Below, one piece after another: positions 1-10,115 of a stretch of 64,000 nucleotides of DNA. Position 1 is the first letter of the stretch. Every line of letters begins with the position of its first letter. The stretch comes from Malus domestica (Eukaryota; Streptophyta; Magnoliopsida; Rosales; Rosaceae), in the NCBI RefSeq assembly GCF_042453785.1, contig NC_091671.1, forward strand, positions 7,200,001-7,264,000, given 5' to 3'. The position numbers were made by a program, and so were the translations under genes. The notes beneath the pieces were generated by a model. It worked only from the letters and a program-made list of their open reading frames with translations, was not told where the DNA came from and did not search any database.

Positions 1-174
1 ACTCTCCAAATCCACCTCATTCACTGAACAATCCGACCCACAGGACTTTCTCCAGACATTGCTGGAGTCAGACATTGAGTGCCAAGACTGGTTATCATCG
101 GAGTCATCCGAGACCGACGCACCGCTGTCTCCTGTGATCGAACGATGGTGGTCGGTTTTCTCGGGAGCTGACAT
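1..174 (-). CDS. RING-CH (RINGv) zinc-finger gene, first coding exon, partial at left edge
   Basis: The exon reads from an ATG at 172-174 leftwards without a stop for 58 codons to the window edge. The product starts MSAPEKTDHH and is rich in Ser and Asp. It aligns with the start of the broken RING-CH exon at 49277-49587 (MSAPETIHH..., then a shared acidic Ser/Asp stretch), and the RING-CH domain itself should lie just outside the window. Members of this family are membrane-anchored E3 ubiquitin ligases; that function is inferred from the paralogue because no zinc ligand is visible here. The start was chosen because both paralogues share this ATG and diverge in frame upstream. The gene may be intact, but its remaining exons are not visible. 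Confidence 0.6.
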   Translation of the reverse strand, partial: MSAPEKTDHHRSITGDSGASVSDDSDDNQSWHSMSDSSNVWRKSCGSDCSVNEVDLES

Positions 175-177
175 TCG

Positions 178-2372
178 TGAAACCCGGACAGAGAAATGGC
201 GTGAAATGGTGAAGTGTTAAAGTTGCGGCACTCGGACATCAAACATGGTGGGGTTATGGAGTAGGTGGAGATGTTTTTAATATATCCTCAATCAAAATAT
301 CAAAGTCTCCATCCTCCCTCGATCACTATCTTTATTTATGTGTCAGTTTCGAACAATGACTAAGGGTGCATTTGTTGTACTGGACTGTCTCGGATTGGAC
401 TAACTTCAAGGGCTAAGCTGGACTGATTTAGTGAAGTATTTGGTGCAGTGTCGGACTAAAAAGCATGACTCATGTATTATATTATTAAATTTATATTTAC
501 AATATTTTATCATTAATTTAATCTATATATACTAATATTTTATTATTAAATTATCATTTTCCCTTCTAGAATCTCTTAATTTTGTGTCCGCCCACTACAT
601 CCTCTCATCTTTCCCTGCCATTTCATATTCCTCTCATTTTTTTGTCCACCCACTGCATCCTTTCCCTCTCTTATTTCTCTGCCATTTCATCTCCCTCTCT
701 CATTTTTTTTGTCCGCCCACTGCATCCATCCCCTCTCCTTTTTCTCTGCCATTTTATCTGTGCCACTGTCTCTTTCCTCTTTCCCTTTTCTGGGTTCAAT
801 TTTTCTGGGTTTTCTGGTTATGGGAAGCAGGGAAAAAGGAGATGTGAGGGGCAAAGCGGAGTAGAGGTAGCAATGGAAGAGGTCAAGGAGGATGGAGCCT
901 GAAGTCATTGCTGTTGAAAATTGAAGTCTAGGAGGAAAGAGTCCAATCGGAGGGCACGACTGATGAGCTTGGTATGAGCAGGGTGCGACCGATGAAGCTC
1001 TTGAGTTCTCCGATTGAAGTTCGAATCAAGGTCTTTGTTCATGATTTAGGGTTGGTAATGAAAAGAGAGGGAGAGAACGCGAGCAAAGAGAAGAGTAAGG
1101 GACGCAAGCAGAGGGCGACGAAGGGATTAGCTAGTCCTATGGTTCTCGACGTCTCTCTCTAAGACCGTCTAGCACGGTCCTTAGTCGAGGCAAGTCTGGC
1201 TTACTCCCACTAAAGCTAGTCTTGTGAAGTAACAAACATGAGACTGGACTAACTATTACTCTAGTCTAGTCCAAAGAGGGCTAGTGAAGGGAAACAAACA
1301 TGGCATTAGCGAACAAGAGAATGAGGAGTTCCGAAGCAAATGCGAATTATGAGGATGGTGGGTGGGGGCAGACTGCTCCGATCAGAGATATTTGTAGGAT
1401 TACAATAAAAGACTTGCAATCTTTTAAGGCTGCCAGTTGTGTTACACTCACAGTCAGACACATATACACAGAGACAAAACACGAGTTAGACTTCCAAAAG
1501 ACTTTGAGTTAGAGTTAGTAAATTTATGTAGGATGGTTCGAGATTTCAAATTGAAAATGAGATTTCTACTTTTTAATTTTAATCTTAATGTTCATCTTAA
1601 ATTGCCACTTAGTACTACAATTTAGTGATATTTCTCTTCATTTGTAAGTAAGAGGTCTTAAGTTCAATTATAATCAAAAGCGAATTTAAACCAAATTATT
1701 GCTAGCACATTGTAAGGGTGAGTTCATCCCTTTTTTTTTAGTGAAACCCAGACAGAGAAATGGCTTGAAATGGTGAAGTTTTAAAGTTGCGGCACTCATA
1801 CATTAAACATGATGGGGTTATGGAGTAGGTGGAGATGTTTTTAATATATCCTCAATCAAAATATCAAAGTCTCCCTCCTCCCTCGATCACTGTCTTTATT
1901 TATGTGTCAGTTTCGAACAGTGGCTTTAGTGAACGAGAGAGGAAGGAGTTCCGAGCAAATGCGAATTATGAGGATGGTGGTGGGGGCAAACTGCTCCGAT
2001 CAGAGATATATTTGTAGGACCACAATAAAAGACTTGCAATCTTTTAAGGCTGCCAGTTGTGTTACACTCACAGACAGAGACAAAACACGAGCTAGACTTC
2101 CAAAAGACTTTGAGTTAGAGTTAGTAAATTTACGTAGGATGGTTCTGTATGAGATTTCAAATTGAAAATGAGATTTCTACTTTTTAATTTAGACGATCTG
2201 CACCAAAAATTCTGATCTCAATGTTTATCTTAAATTGCTACTTAATACTACAATTTAGTGATATTTCTCTTCATTTGTAAGTAAGAGGTCTTAAGTTCAA
2301 TTCTCGTCAAAAACGAATTTAAACCAAATTATTGCTAGCACATTGTAAGGGTGAGCTCATCCCCTTTTTTTT
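178..2372. repeat. Tandem duplication of the RING-CH upstream region (178-1739 and 1740-2372)
   Basis: Unit 1 (178-1739) and unit 2 (1740-2372) both begin GTGAAACCC(A/G)GACAGAGAAATGGC and end in a T-run after GAGYTCATCCC. Unit 1 is longer because it contains the element at 361-1308. A third, more diverged copy lies at 49590-49990. The units cover the region upstream of a RING-CH start codon on the minus strand, so they probably duplicate promoter or 5'UTR sequence. Short plus-strand ORFs inside them are not conserved in frame and look non-coding. Confidence 0.75.
361..1308. mobile_element. Harbinger-like non-autonomous DNA transposon, about 945 bp
   Basis: Sequence between TAA (361-363) and TTA (1306-1308) interrupts a segment that is continuous in two other copies, the one near 1915-1930 and the one near 49770-49785. 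The ends are weak inverted repeats: GGTGCATTTGTTG on the left, and GCCATGTTTGTTT on the right read as reverse complement. They resemble PIF/Harbinger termini, which duplicate TWA trinucleotides. The interior has a CT-rich stretch (590-790) with three loose repeats of a CCGCCCACTGCATCC-type motif and no credible transposase. Exact ends are uncertain by a few bases. Confidence 0.5.
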
Positions 2373-2890
2373 AGTGTAAATAATATCACTTGTTAAAAAA
2401 ATAAAAATAAAATAAAACCTTTTTGAAGTATTCTTTTAAAAGAATAATACTTGCATTTCTCCTTTGAAAATGAGCTCATTCTCCCCTACTTGCAAATAGC
2501 ATATCTTCATTGTAGCAATTTCATAATTATAACCGTTCGATTTCTTAATTTTCCTTTAAAGATCATCACTTTCATTGGAAATGGAAATCATATAGTCATT
2601 CATATGCCACTCCGATCATTTTTTTTTTTTGAAGGTACGCATTTTGATGGAATAAATTCATCCCACAAAGAAAATGCAAAGTATTATTATTTTTAAAACC
2701 TGAAATTGACAAAAATGACTTATGATTGTAAACAATGATGAAAACTGAGACCAAATTGGTTAAATCGAAAACGTTAACATTGAAATTTTACGTCACAGAA
2801 TGTAAAATAAAGATTACAAAATCTGATTAGTTCATTTTTCTTTCAGCAGAATTATGCCAATTTCGTTTTTGCAATTGCCGTGAACCTCAT
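2373..2890. other. AT-rich intergenic sequence with no recognised feature
   Basis: No ORF, RNA gene or repeat terminus is recognised here. The last bases before 2373 belong to a short dispersed repeat (core AAGTAAGAGGTCTTAAGTTC) that also occurs near 1645, 36960 and, inverted, 42490. Confidence 0.5.
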
Positions 2891-3240
2891 ACATTCAATA
2901 ACGATAAAAGCCACAAATAATGCATCCATCTACAGCTCCTTCGTATCATTACCCTGTGGAAAGAAAAGTTGCTCGAAGTCTTGAGAAGCAACATAACGAA
3001 CAATCATACCGCGGCATTTGGGTGCTCCATTAGAAATCGGTGGGACTACGACCAGAATCGTAGGTATATGTATTTGAAAAAATGTCTTGCTACAGTTAAA
3101 GGGACAAGTACTCAAAATCGAATACATATTCGTGATATAACTTTGGCACTCTTATTTCTGATACATATTTGTGAGTGAGCAGATAACATAGATAAAATCT
3201 TTAAAAAAAATCAGAATTTCAACCAGAGATTTCAATGGCT
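2891..3240. repeat. Duplicate of the small-HSP 3' flank (paired with 35605-35935)
   Basis: The similarity starts at AAATAATGCATCCATC and runs through to ATTTCAATGGCTCT, which in the second copy overlaps the last codons of the small-HSP gene at 35909. The HSP coding region does not follow here: the sequence diverges directly after that point. Minus-strand ORFs in both copies share the peptide ISNGAPKCRG and the segment YVASQDFE, so a small exon or a conserved 3' element is possible. I do not recognise a protein family. Confidence 0.7.
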
Positions 3241-3541
3241 CTTATTTGTGATACATTTATTAAGTAGATGATTTGTCCTAAAACAAACACAACCTCAAAC
3301 AACTAAAGTTTAGAGAACAAACTCTGAGTATCAAGAGTACTTGACTCATCTCACTCTTTGCATAAAACATTTAAAAAACCAAATGCCAATTATGAAAGTG
3401 GAAAACTGAAGTACTTGGCAAGGTTTTTCTTTTTATCCAGACATTCAAGATGGTAAACAATATTTTTGAAATACCATTAAAAAAACAGAGTATACTTTTA
3501 GGCAAATATTGTTCAAAAACCCAAATATAATTCATGATACC
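3241..3541. other. Unassigned sequence left of composite element copy 1
   Basis: This AT-rich stretch has no ORF or repeat that I recognise. Its last bases (CATGATACCT) are not repeated on the far side of the element at 10116, so they do not form a target-site duplication with it. Confidence 0.5.
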
Positions 3542-3563
3542 TCAACAACAACAACAACAACAA

Positions 3564-4157
3564 AGCCTTTTCCCACTAAGTGGGGTCGGCTATATGAATC
3601 CTAGAACGCCATTGCGCTCGGTTTTGTATCATGTCCTCCGTTAGATCCAAGTACTCTAAGTCTTTTCTAAGAGTCTCTTCCAAAGTTTTCCTAGATCTTC
3701 CTCTACCCCTTCGGCCCTGAACCTCTGTCCCGTAGTCACATCTTCGAACCGGAGCGTCATTCGGCCTTCTTTGCACATGTCCAAATCACCGGAGCCGATT
3801 TTCTCTCATCTTTCCTACAATTTCGGCTACTCCTACTTTACCTCGGATATCCTCATTCCCAATCTTATCCTTTCTCGTGTGCCCACACATCCCACGAAGC
3901 ATCCTCATCTCCGCTACACCCATTTTGTGTACGTGTTGATGCTTCACCGCCCAACATTATGTGCCATACAACATCGCTGGCCTTATTGCCGTCCTATAAA
4001 ATTTTCCCTTGAGCTTCAGTGGCCTACGACGGTCACACAACACGCCGGATGCATTCTTACACTTCATCCATCCAGCTCGTATTCTATGGTTGAGATCTCC
4101 ATCTAATTCTCCGTTCTCTTGCAAGATAGATCCTAGGTAGCGAAAACGGTCGCTTTT
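3564..4157 (-). pseudogene. RTE LINE 3'-terminal fragment (reverse transcriptase C-terminus)
   Basis: This is a second copy of the last 0.6 kb of the LINE ORF, encoding the segment after the RT domain (conserved pieces such as [11 protein letters not shown] and RRGRGRSRK) and followed by the microsatellite tail. It matches 8624-9215 of the same element and 27697-28283 of copy 2 with scattered substitutions. The reading frame is broken into two ORFs (3576-3776 and 3957-4250). It begins abruptly at AAAAAGCGACCG, where it joins passenger sequence. Confidence 0.85.
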
Positions 4158-5539
4158 TGTGATCTTCGCTAGATTGCTCCGGTCATTAGTGTGGATAAGT
4201 ATATAAATAGATAGAGATAGGAAAGCAAACACAAGATGTACGTGGTTCACCCAGATTGGCTACGTCCACGGAATAGAAGAGTTCTCATTAATTGTGAAGG
4301 GTTTACACAAGTACATAGGTTCAAGCTCTCCTTTAGTGAGTACAAGTGAATGATTTAGTACAAATGACATTAGGAAATATTGTGGGAGAATGATCTCGTA
4401 ATCACGAAACTTCTAAGTATCGGAGTGTGGTGTCGTCTTGACTTGCCTTATCTGTCTCATAGGTAGATGTGGCATCTTCTCTGGAAGTACTCTTCCTCCA
4501 TCCAGGGGTGGTATCTTTAACTGGTGGAGATGCACAAGGTAATGTATCAATTTCACTTGAAGCTTACTTGTAGTTTCAGGCTTGGTCAAGCGCGATACAA
4601 ACCATGTAGTAGGAGTCCCCCAAGTCGCCGAGCTAGGGGGTCTGCTGAAAGAGGTGACAGACAAGGTAAGCAATCAGAGCTCCGACTGATTGTTCACCTT
4701 CTCCCCATCTTGCAGCAGCATGAAGGATAAAGAGAAGAAAAATGAGAATAGATGATATGAGATACTTTTGCTTTTGAAGAAGTAACTTTCCACAGGCTTA
4801 TTCTTGAACTGAGCTGGAGGGTTTTCTGGTTTCCTCCAGAGTATAAGGCCGACTGAAGAATTTGAGGGTCAAAACAAGTCCATCAAATCTAGAGTACGTT
4901 CCACCCTGCTGATATGGGATACTTTTGCTTTTGACAGAGTAATGGATGTATCGGCACGTGTGCTGTTACGCTTGTCTCCACATGCTTCCTTGTATCCTTC
5001 GCACTTGCCCTATCTGTTCCTCAAGCAAATGCGGAATCTTCCCTGGAAACATAAGATGTTGAAGATGAGTACTCGAGAGCAATGCCAGGTAAGTAATCAG
5101 GTAAGGGGTTCCAGGCAGTCAGTTCATGGCTGGAAGCTTGATTCCAAGTGCTGACTGATTGCTCTCTTTCTCCTTGTCTTGCAGGTAAAAACAAGGCCAA
5201 AGGAAAAGACGGGGAAAAAGCATGATATGGGATACTCTTGCTTTTAACCCTGATGATATGAGATATTCTTGCTCTAGTATAGCTTGTTTGCAAAGGTATT
5301 ATCGGGGGGAAAGAAAGCTGAATATTTCGAAAGGCTTCGTTGGGAGTGCCTTCTCAGATATGATGAAGGGTTGAGCATTTTTGCAGATCTGCCTGTCCGT
5401 TGGGGATGGAGGTCGACATATATAGGAGTCTCCCTAACAACAAGTAGTAATGATATTCCTTTACCCTGCTTGGTCATAGCACGGTAGTGGGAGCTGCCAG
5501 TTTCACATGTTTTAACTCTGTCAGAACACTTTGAAAAAG

Positions 5540-7550
5540 TGGTCTGTGGTATCTGGCTCTCGAGATTCGGAGAACGATGCCTCTTCGATTTTTGAGAAAG
5601 CAATCATGCTGGGGGTATGGCTCTCAAGATTCGGAGAGCAGTGTCTCTTCGATTTTTAAGGAAGTAATCATGTTGGGAGTCTGGCTCTCGAGATTCGGAG
5701 GGCGGTGCCTCTTCGATTTTGGAGCAAGCAATCTTGTTGGGAGTGTTGTCTCGAATGTGAGTAAAGGTTGGGCATGTTTGCTAGTCTACCTTGCCACGAA
5801 GCACAAAGGTTGACACACAGGGACTTTCCAATTATCCAGCAATGGTACTGTTCCTTTACCCTCTCTTCGATTTTGAGAAAGTAATCATGTTGGGAGTCTG
5901 GCTCTCGAGATTCGGAGGACGGTGCCTCTTCGATTTTGGAGCAAGCAATCTTGTTGGGAGTGTTTTCTCGAATGTGAGTAAAGGTTGGGCATGTTTGCTA
6001 GTCTACCTTGCCACGAAGCACAGAGGTTGACACACAGGGACTTTCCAATTATCCAGCAGTGGTACTGTTCCTTTACCCTTGTGTGTAATAATATGGTAGC
6101 TAGACCTTCAAAATTTATGTGTCTAAACTTTGTTAGTGCTGTTTCTTTGCTATTCTTTTACCTTTCTTGGTCAGAGCGATGTAGTGGGAGCTGCAAGCTT
6201 CACGTGCTCAACTTTGGCAGAGAACTTTGGCAAAGTTATCTATGGTACCCATGAGCTATTGTTGCGTGTGGGAAGTGGGTGATTGAACAGTAAGATTCAT
6301 GTGCTTTCTACTTCACCAGAAGTCTTCGACAGAATGCCCATAATTTCTGCAAAGCTGAGTGTGCGTGTGACAGGTACTGACAAGGCTAGAAAAGTAGGTG
6401 CCTCTTCGATTTCTGAGATTGGCCCTCATGGTCTCTGAGCAGCCCAGCTTTTGAGAAAGCGAGCGCCTCTTCGATTGATTCGGAGAACGATGCCTCATCG
6501 ATTTTTGAGAAAGCAATCATGCTGGGGGTCTGGCTCTCGAGATTCGGGGAGCAGTGTCTCTTCGATTTTTGAGAAAGTAATCATGTTGGGAGTCTGGCTC
6601 TCAAGATTCGGAGGGCGGTACCTCTTCGATTTTGGAGCAAGCAATCTTGTTGGGAGTGTTTTCTCGAATGTGAGTAAAGGTTGGGCATGTTTGCTAGTCT
6701 ACCTTGACACGAAGCACAGAGGTTGACACACAGGGACTTTCCAATTATCCAGCAATGGTACTGTTCCTTTACCCTCTTTTCGATTTTTAAGAAAGTAGTC
6801 ATGTTGGGAGTCTGGCTCTCGAGATTCGGAGGACGGTGCCTCTTCGATTTTAGAGCAAGCAATCTTATTGGGAGTGTTTTCTCGAATGTGAGTAAAGGTT
6901 GGGCATGTTTGCTAGTCTACCTTGCCACGAAGCATAGAGGTTGACACACAGGGACTTTCCAATTATCCAGCAGTGGTATTGTTCCTTTACCCTTGTGGGT
7001 AATAATATGGTAGCTAGACCTTCAAAATTTATGGGTCTAAACTTTGTTAGTGCTATTTCTTTGCTATGCTTTTACCCTTCTTGGTCAGAGCAATGTAGTG
7101 GGAGCTGCAAGCTTCACGTGCTCAACTTTGGCAGAGAACTTTGGCAAAGTTATCTGTGGTACCCATGAGCTATTGTTGCGTGTGGGAAGTGGGTGATTGA
7201 ACAGTAAGATTCATGTGTTTTCTACTTCCCCAGAAGTCTTCGACAGAATGCCCATAATTTCCGCAAAGCTGAGTGTGCGTGTGACAGGTGCTGACAAGGC
7301 TGGAAAAGTAGGTGCCTCTTCGATTTCTGAGATCGGCCCTCGTGGTCTCTGGGGAGCCCAGCTTTTGAGAAAGCGAGCGCCTCTTCGATTTCTGAGATCG
7401 GCCTTCGTGGTCTTTGAGCAGCCCAACTTTTGAGAAAGCAAACGCCTCTTCGATTTCTGAGATCAACCCTCGTGATCTCTAAGCAGCCCAGTTTTTTAGA
7501 AAGCAAACGCCTCTTCGATTTCTGAGCAGGCGCCTCTTCGATTTCTGAAG
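5540..7550 (+). repeat. Tandem array around TCTTCGATTT in the passenger leader
   Basis: By hand count the core TCTTCGATTT, or a one-base variant, occurs about 17 times. Longer units of about 230 bp alternate GGCTCTCGAGATTCGGAG, TTGGGAGTGTTTTCTCGAATG and GACACACAGGGACTTTCC. A larger unit of about 0.9 kb is duplicated (roughly 5560-6460 and 6490-7390). Short ORFs inside it translate the repeat and show no sign of being genes. The array lies just upstream of the ORF at 7688. Confidence 0.8.
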
Positions 7551-7687
7551 CTCCGTCGAGTGCAGATTTTTATAGGGGCTGGCATTAAGTTCCAAAGCAC
7601 ACTTGAATCTCCACCAGTAGAAGCTTCATTCTTGCACTTCTAAGATCTTGATTTGTCCGACCTCTTCTCTCTTCAACACCTTTGAAA

Positions 7688-8362
7688 ATGTCTGGCCCCT
7701 CCGACCGTCGTTTTGACTTGAACCTTGTTGAAGAGGCATCCCCGCCTTCTCCAGACAACATATGGCGCCCATCCTTCGTCTCCCCTACTGGTCCTCTTAC
7801 CGTTGGGGATTCCGTGATGAAGAATGATATGACCGCTGCGGTGGTGGCCAGGAACCTTCTCACTCCCAAAGATAACAGACTACTTTCCAAACGGTCTGAT
7901 GAGTTAGCTGTTAAGGATTCGCTGGCTCTCAGTGTTCAGTGTGCAGGTTCTGTGTCTAATATGGCCCAACGCCTATTTGCTCGAACCCGCCAAGTTGAAT
8001 CATTGGCGGCTGAAGTGATGAGTCTCAAACAGGAGATTAGAGGGCTCAAGCATGAGAATAAACAGTTGCACCGGCTCGCACATGACTATGCTACAAACAT
8101 GAAGATGAAGCTTGACCAGATGAAGGAAACTGATGGTCAGGTTTTACTTGATCATCAGAGATTTGTGGGTTTGTTCCAAAAGCATTTATTGCCTTCGTCT
8201 TCTGGGGCTGTACCGCGTAATGAAGCTCCAAATGATCAACCTCTGATGCCTCCTCCTTCTAGGGTTCTGTCCAGTACTGAGGCTCCAAATGATCCCCCTC
8301 CGGTGCCTTCTTTTTCTGGGGCTCTACCGACTGCTGAGACTTCTCCTAAGCAACCTTTGTGA
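7688..8362 (+). CDS. Passenger coiled-coil protein, 224 aa, unrecognised family (copy 1)
   Basis: The product begins MSGPSDRRFDLNLVEE. The ATG at 7688 is the first AUG of the frame. Residues 1-75 are polar with Pro/Ser-rich parts. Residues about 98-150 form a heptad-like helix (VESLAAEVMSLKQEIRGLKH and following) typical of a coiled coil. The C-terminal 60 residues are Pro/Ser-rich with three imperfect repeats of an APND(Q/P)P-type unit. No catalytic motif, zinc knuckle, signal peptide or membrane segment is visible. A structural (Gag-like) or regulatory role is possible only as a guess from the coiled coil and the mobile context. The copy at 28545-29219 differs at five bases, all changing the amino acid (Ser/Ala, Met/Arg, Lys/Arg, Asp/Asn, Phe/Leu), with no frameshift. 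Confidence 0.6.
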   Translation: MSGPSDRRFDLNLVEEASPPSPDNIWRPSFVSPTGPLTVGDSVMKNDMTAAVVARNLLTPKDNRLLSKRSDELAVKDSLALSVQCAGSVSNMAQRLFARTRQVESLAAEVMSLKQEIRGLKHENKQLHRLAHDYATNMKMKLDQMKETDGQVLLDHQRFVGLFQKHLLPSSSGAVPRNEAPNDQPLMPPPSRVLSSTEAPNDPPPVPSFSGALPTAETSPKQPL

Positions 8363-8623
8363 AGGCTCCCTCTTGTGTGTTTATTTTGACTCATGTATAT
8401 GTACATATTTGTAGCTTATCGGGGATATCAATAAATAAGCTTTCCTTCATTTCAACGTATTGTGTTAAATACACCAAAGCCTTCTTCGCTAAGTTCTTTG
8501 AATTTTCTTTTGTTGAAGCTTGTATGTTGAAGCTTTCTGAGTGGAGCATGTAGGTTGGGGTAGTGTTCCCTTAATTTCTCGAGTGAGGAAAACTTCTCGG
8601 TTGGAGACTTGGAAAATCCAAGT

Positions 8624-10029
8624 CACTGAGTGGGATCGGCTATATGAATCTTAGAACGCCATTGTGCTCGATCATGTGTCATGTCCTTCGTTAGATCCAA
8701 GTACTCTAAGTCTTTTCTTAGAGTTTCTTCCAAAGTTTTCCTAGGTCTTCCTCTACCCCTTCGGCCCTGAACCTCTGTCCCATAGTCGCATCTTCTAATC
8801 GGAGCGTCAGTAGGCCTTCTTTGCACATGTCCAAACCATCGTAACCGATTTTCTCTCATCTTTCCTTCAATTTCGGCTACTCCTACTTTACCCCGGATAT
8901 CCTCATTCCTAATCTTATCCTTTCTCGTGTGCCCACACATCCAACGAAGCATCCTCATCTCCGCTACACCCATTTTGTGTACGTGTTGATGTTTCACCGC
9001 CCAACATTTTGTGCCATACAGCATCGCCGGCCTTATTGCCGTCCTATAAAATTTTCCCTTGAGCTTCAGTGGCATACGGCGGTCACACAACACGCCGGAT
9101 GCACTCTTCCACTTCATCCATCCAGCTTGTATTCTATGGTTGAGATCTCCATCTAATTCTCCGTTCTTTTGCAAGATAGATCCTAGGTAACGAAAACGGT
9201 CGCTCTTTGGTATTTCTTGATCTCCGATCCTCACCCCTAACTCGTTTTGGCCTCCATTTGCACTGAACTTGCACTCCATATATTCTGTCTTTGATCGGCT
9301 TAGGCGAAGACCTTTAGATTCCAACACTTCTCTCCAAAGGTTAAGCTTTGCATTTACCCCTTCCTGAGTTTCATCTATCAACACTATATCGTCTGCGAAA
9401 AGCATACACCAAGGAATATCATCTTGAATATGTCCTGTTAACTCATCCATTACCAACGCAAAAAGGTAAGGACTTAAGGATGAGCCTTGATGTAATCCTA
9501 CAGTTATGGGAAAGTTTTCGGTTTGTCCTTCATGAGTTCTTACGGCAGTCTTTGCTCCTTCATACATATCCTTTATAGCTTGGATATATACTACTCGTAC
9601 TCCTTTCTTCTCTAAAATCCTCCAAAGAATGTCTTTTGGGACCCTATCATACGCTTTTTCCAAATCTATAAAGACCATGTGTAAATCCTTTTTCCCATCT
9701 CTATATCTTTCCATCAATCTTCGTAAGAGATAGATTGCCTCCATGGTTGAGCGCCCTGGCATGAACCCGAATTGGTTATCCGAAACCCGTGTCTCTTGCC
9801 TCAATCTATGCTCAATGACTCTCTCCCAGAGCTTCATTGTATGACTCATTAGCTTAATACCCCTATAGTTCATGCAATTTTGTACGTCGCCCTTATTCTT
9901 GTAGATAGGCACCAAAGTGCTCGTTCGCCACTCATTTGGCATCTTCTTCGTTTTCAAAATCCTATTGAAAAGGTCAGTGAGCCATGTTATACCTTTGGAT
10001 TCATTTTCATAAGGATTCAACGTGATCAT
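8624..10029 (-). pseudogene. RTE-clade LINE ORF, copy 1, endonuclease deleted (reverse transcriptase retained)
   Basis: This 468-residue ORF contains an almost complete RTE-type reverse transcriptase: the fingers region ([15 protein letters not shown]), the AFxDLxKAYD-like motif ([13 protein letters not shown]), the active site [11 protein letters not shown] with its Asp pair, and the C-terminal RRGRGRPRK segment. The endonuclease domain present in copy 2 is absent because about 1.77 kb is deleted, with the junction near 9992 fusing the 5' leader reading frame directly to GITWLTDLF. The product could still polymerise in principle but lacks the nuclease that nicks the target, so autonomous movement is unlikely. 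It ends at the passenger junction rather than at the usual LINE stop. Confidence 0.85.
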
Positions 10030-10115
10030 GGAGTGCTGGCTGTCGACTACCTGACGCCCTCCCCCTCCTCCTTTATCCGGGCTTGGGACCGGCCATGTAA
10101 GACATAAGCGGAGTT

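Larger units (their letters stand above)
4158..8623 (+). mobile_element. Passenger segment of composite element, copy 1
   Basis: This 4.47-kb block lies opposite in orientation to the LINE and is bracketed by two copies of the LINE 3' end. It starts with GATCTTCGCTAGATTGC, has a TATA-like TATAAATA at 4202-4209, intron-like boundaries (for example CAG at the end of pyrimidine tracts near 4716 and 5184), a tandem-repeat leader (5540-7550), and an ORF at 7688-8362 followed by an AT-rich 3' region. It ends with a GACTTGGA/TCCAAGTC hairpin. It looks like a promoter-leader-ORF-3'UTR unit, possibly derived from a large non-autonomous LTR retroelement, but I found no LTR pair. The same block, almost identical, is at 28284-32756. 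Confidence 0.7.
3542..10115 (-). mobile_element. Composite RTE-LINE/passenger element, copy 1 (rearranged, endonuclease deleted)
   Basis: Read on the minus strand, the element starts at 10115 (AACTCCGCTTATG), ends in a (TTG)7-type tail (plus-strand CAA repeats at 3543-3563), and has the same order as copy 2 at 25021-33369: LINE, inverted passenger, 0.6-kb LINE 3' fragment, tail. About 1.77 kb present in copy 2 (25136 to about 26908) is missing, joining the 5' end directly to the middle of the LINE ORF. The flanks 3520-3541 and 10116-10135 share no duplication. The right flank is NLR coding sequence and the left flank follows a small-HSP 3'-flank copy, so this copy sits at a rearrangement joint. 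Confidence 0.85.

Noticed and set aside
582..908. Overlapping ORFs on both strands in the CT-rich stretch
   Set aside because: They translate a low-complexity repeat inside the element at 361-1308, have no homologous frame in other copies, and overlap each other.
5540..7550. Regularly spaced repeats resembling a CRISPR array
   Set aside because: Units are nested, imperfect and of variable spacing, with no unique spacers. The DNA is plant nuclear and the array sits in a transposon leader.
8359..8553. 64-residue ORF directly after the passenger gene (and its copy near 28354-28548)
   Set aside because: It lies in the AT-rich 3' region after the stop codon, has no motif, and looks like 3'UTR.
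4158..8623. Calling the passenger a complete LTR retrotransposon
   Set aside because: I could not find a pair of LTRs, a primer-binding site or a polypurine tract at its ends, and there is no pol.
3542..10115. Treating copy 1 as an ordinary LINE insertion
   Set aside because: No target-site duplication exists between the flanks, and the flanks belong to two different parts of the duplicated unit.
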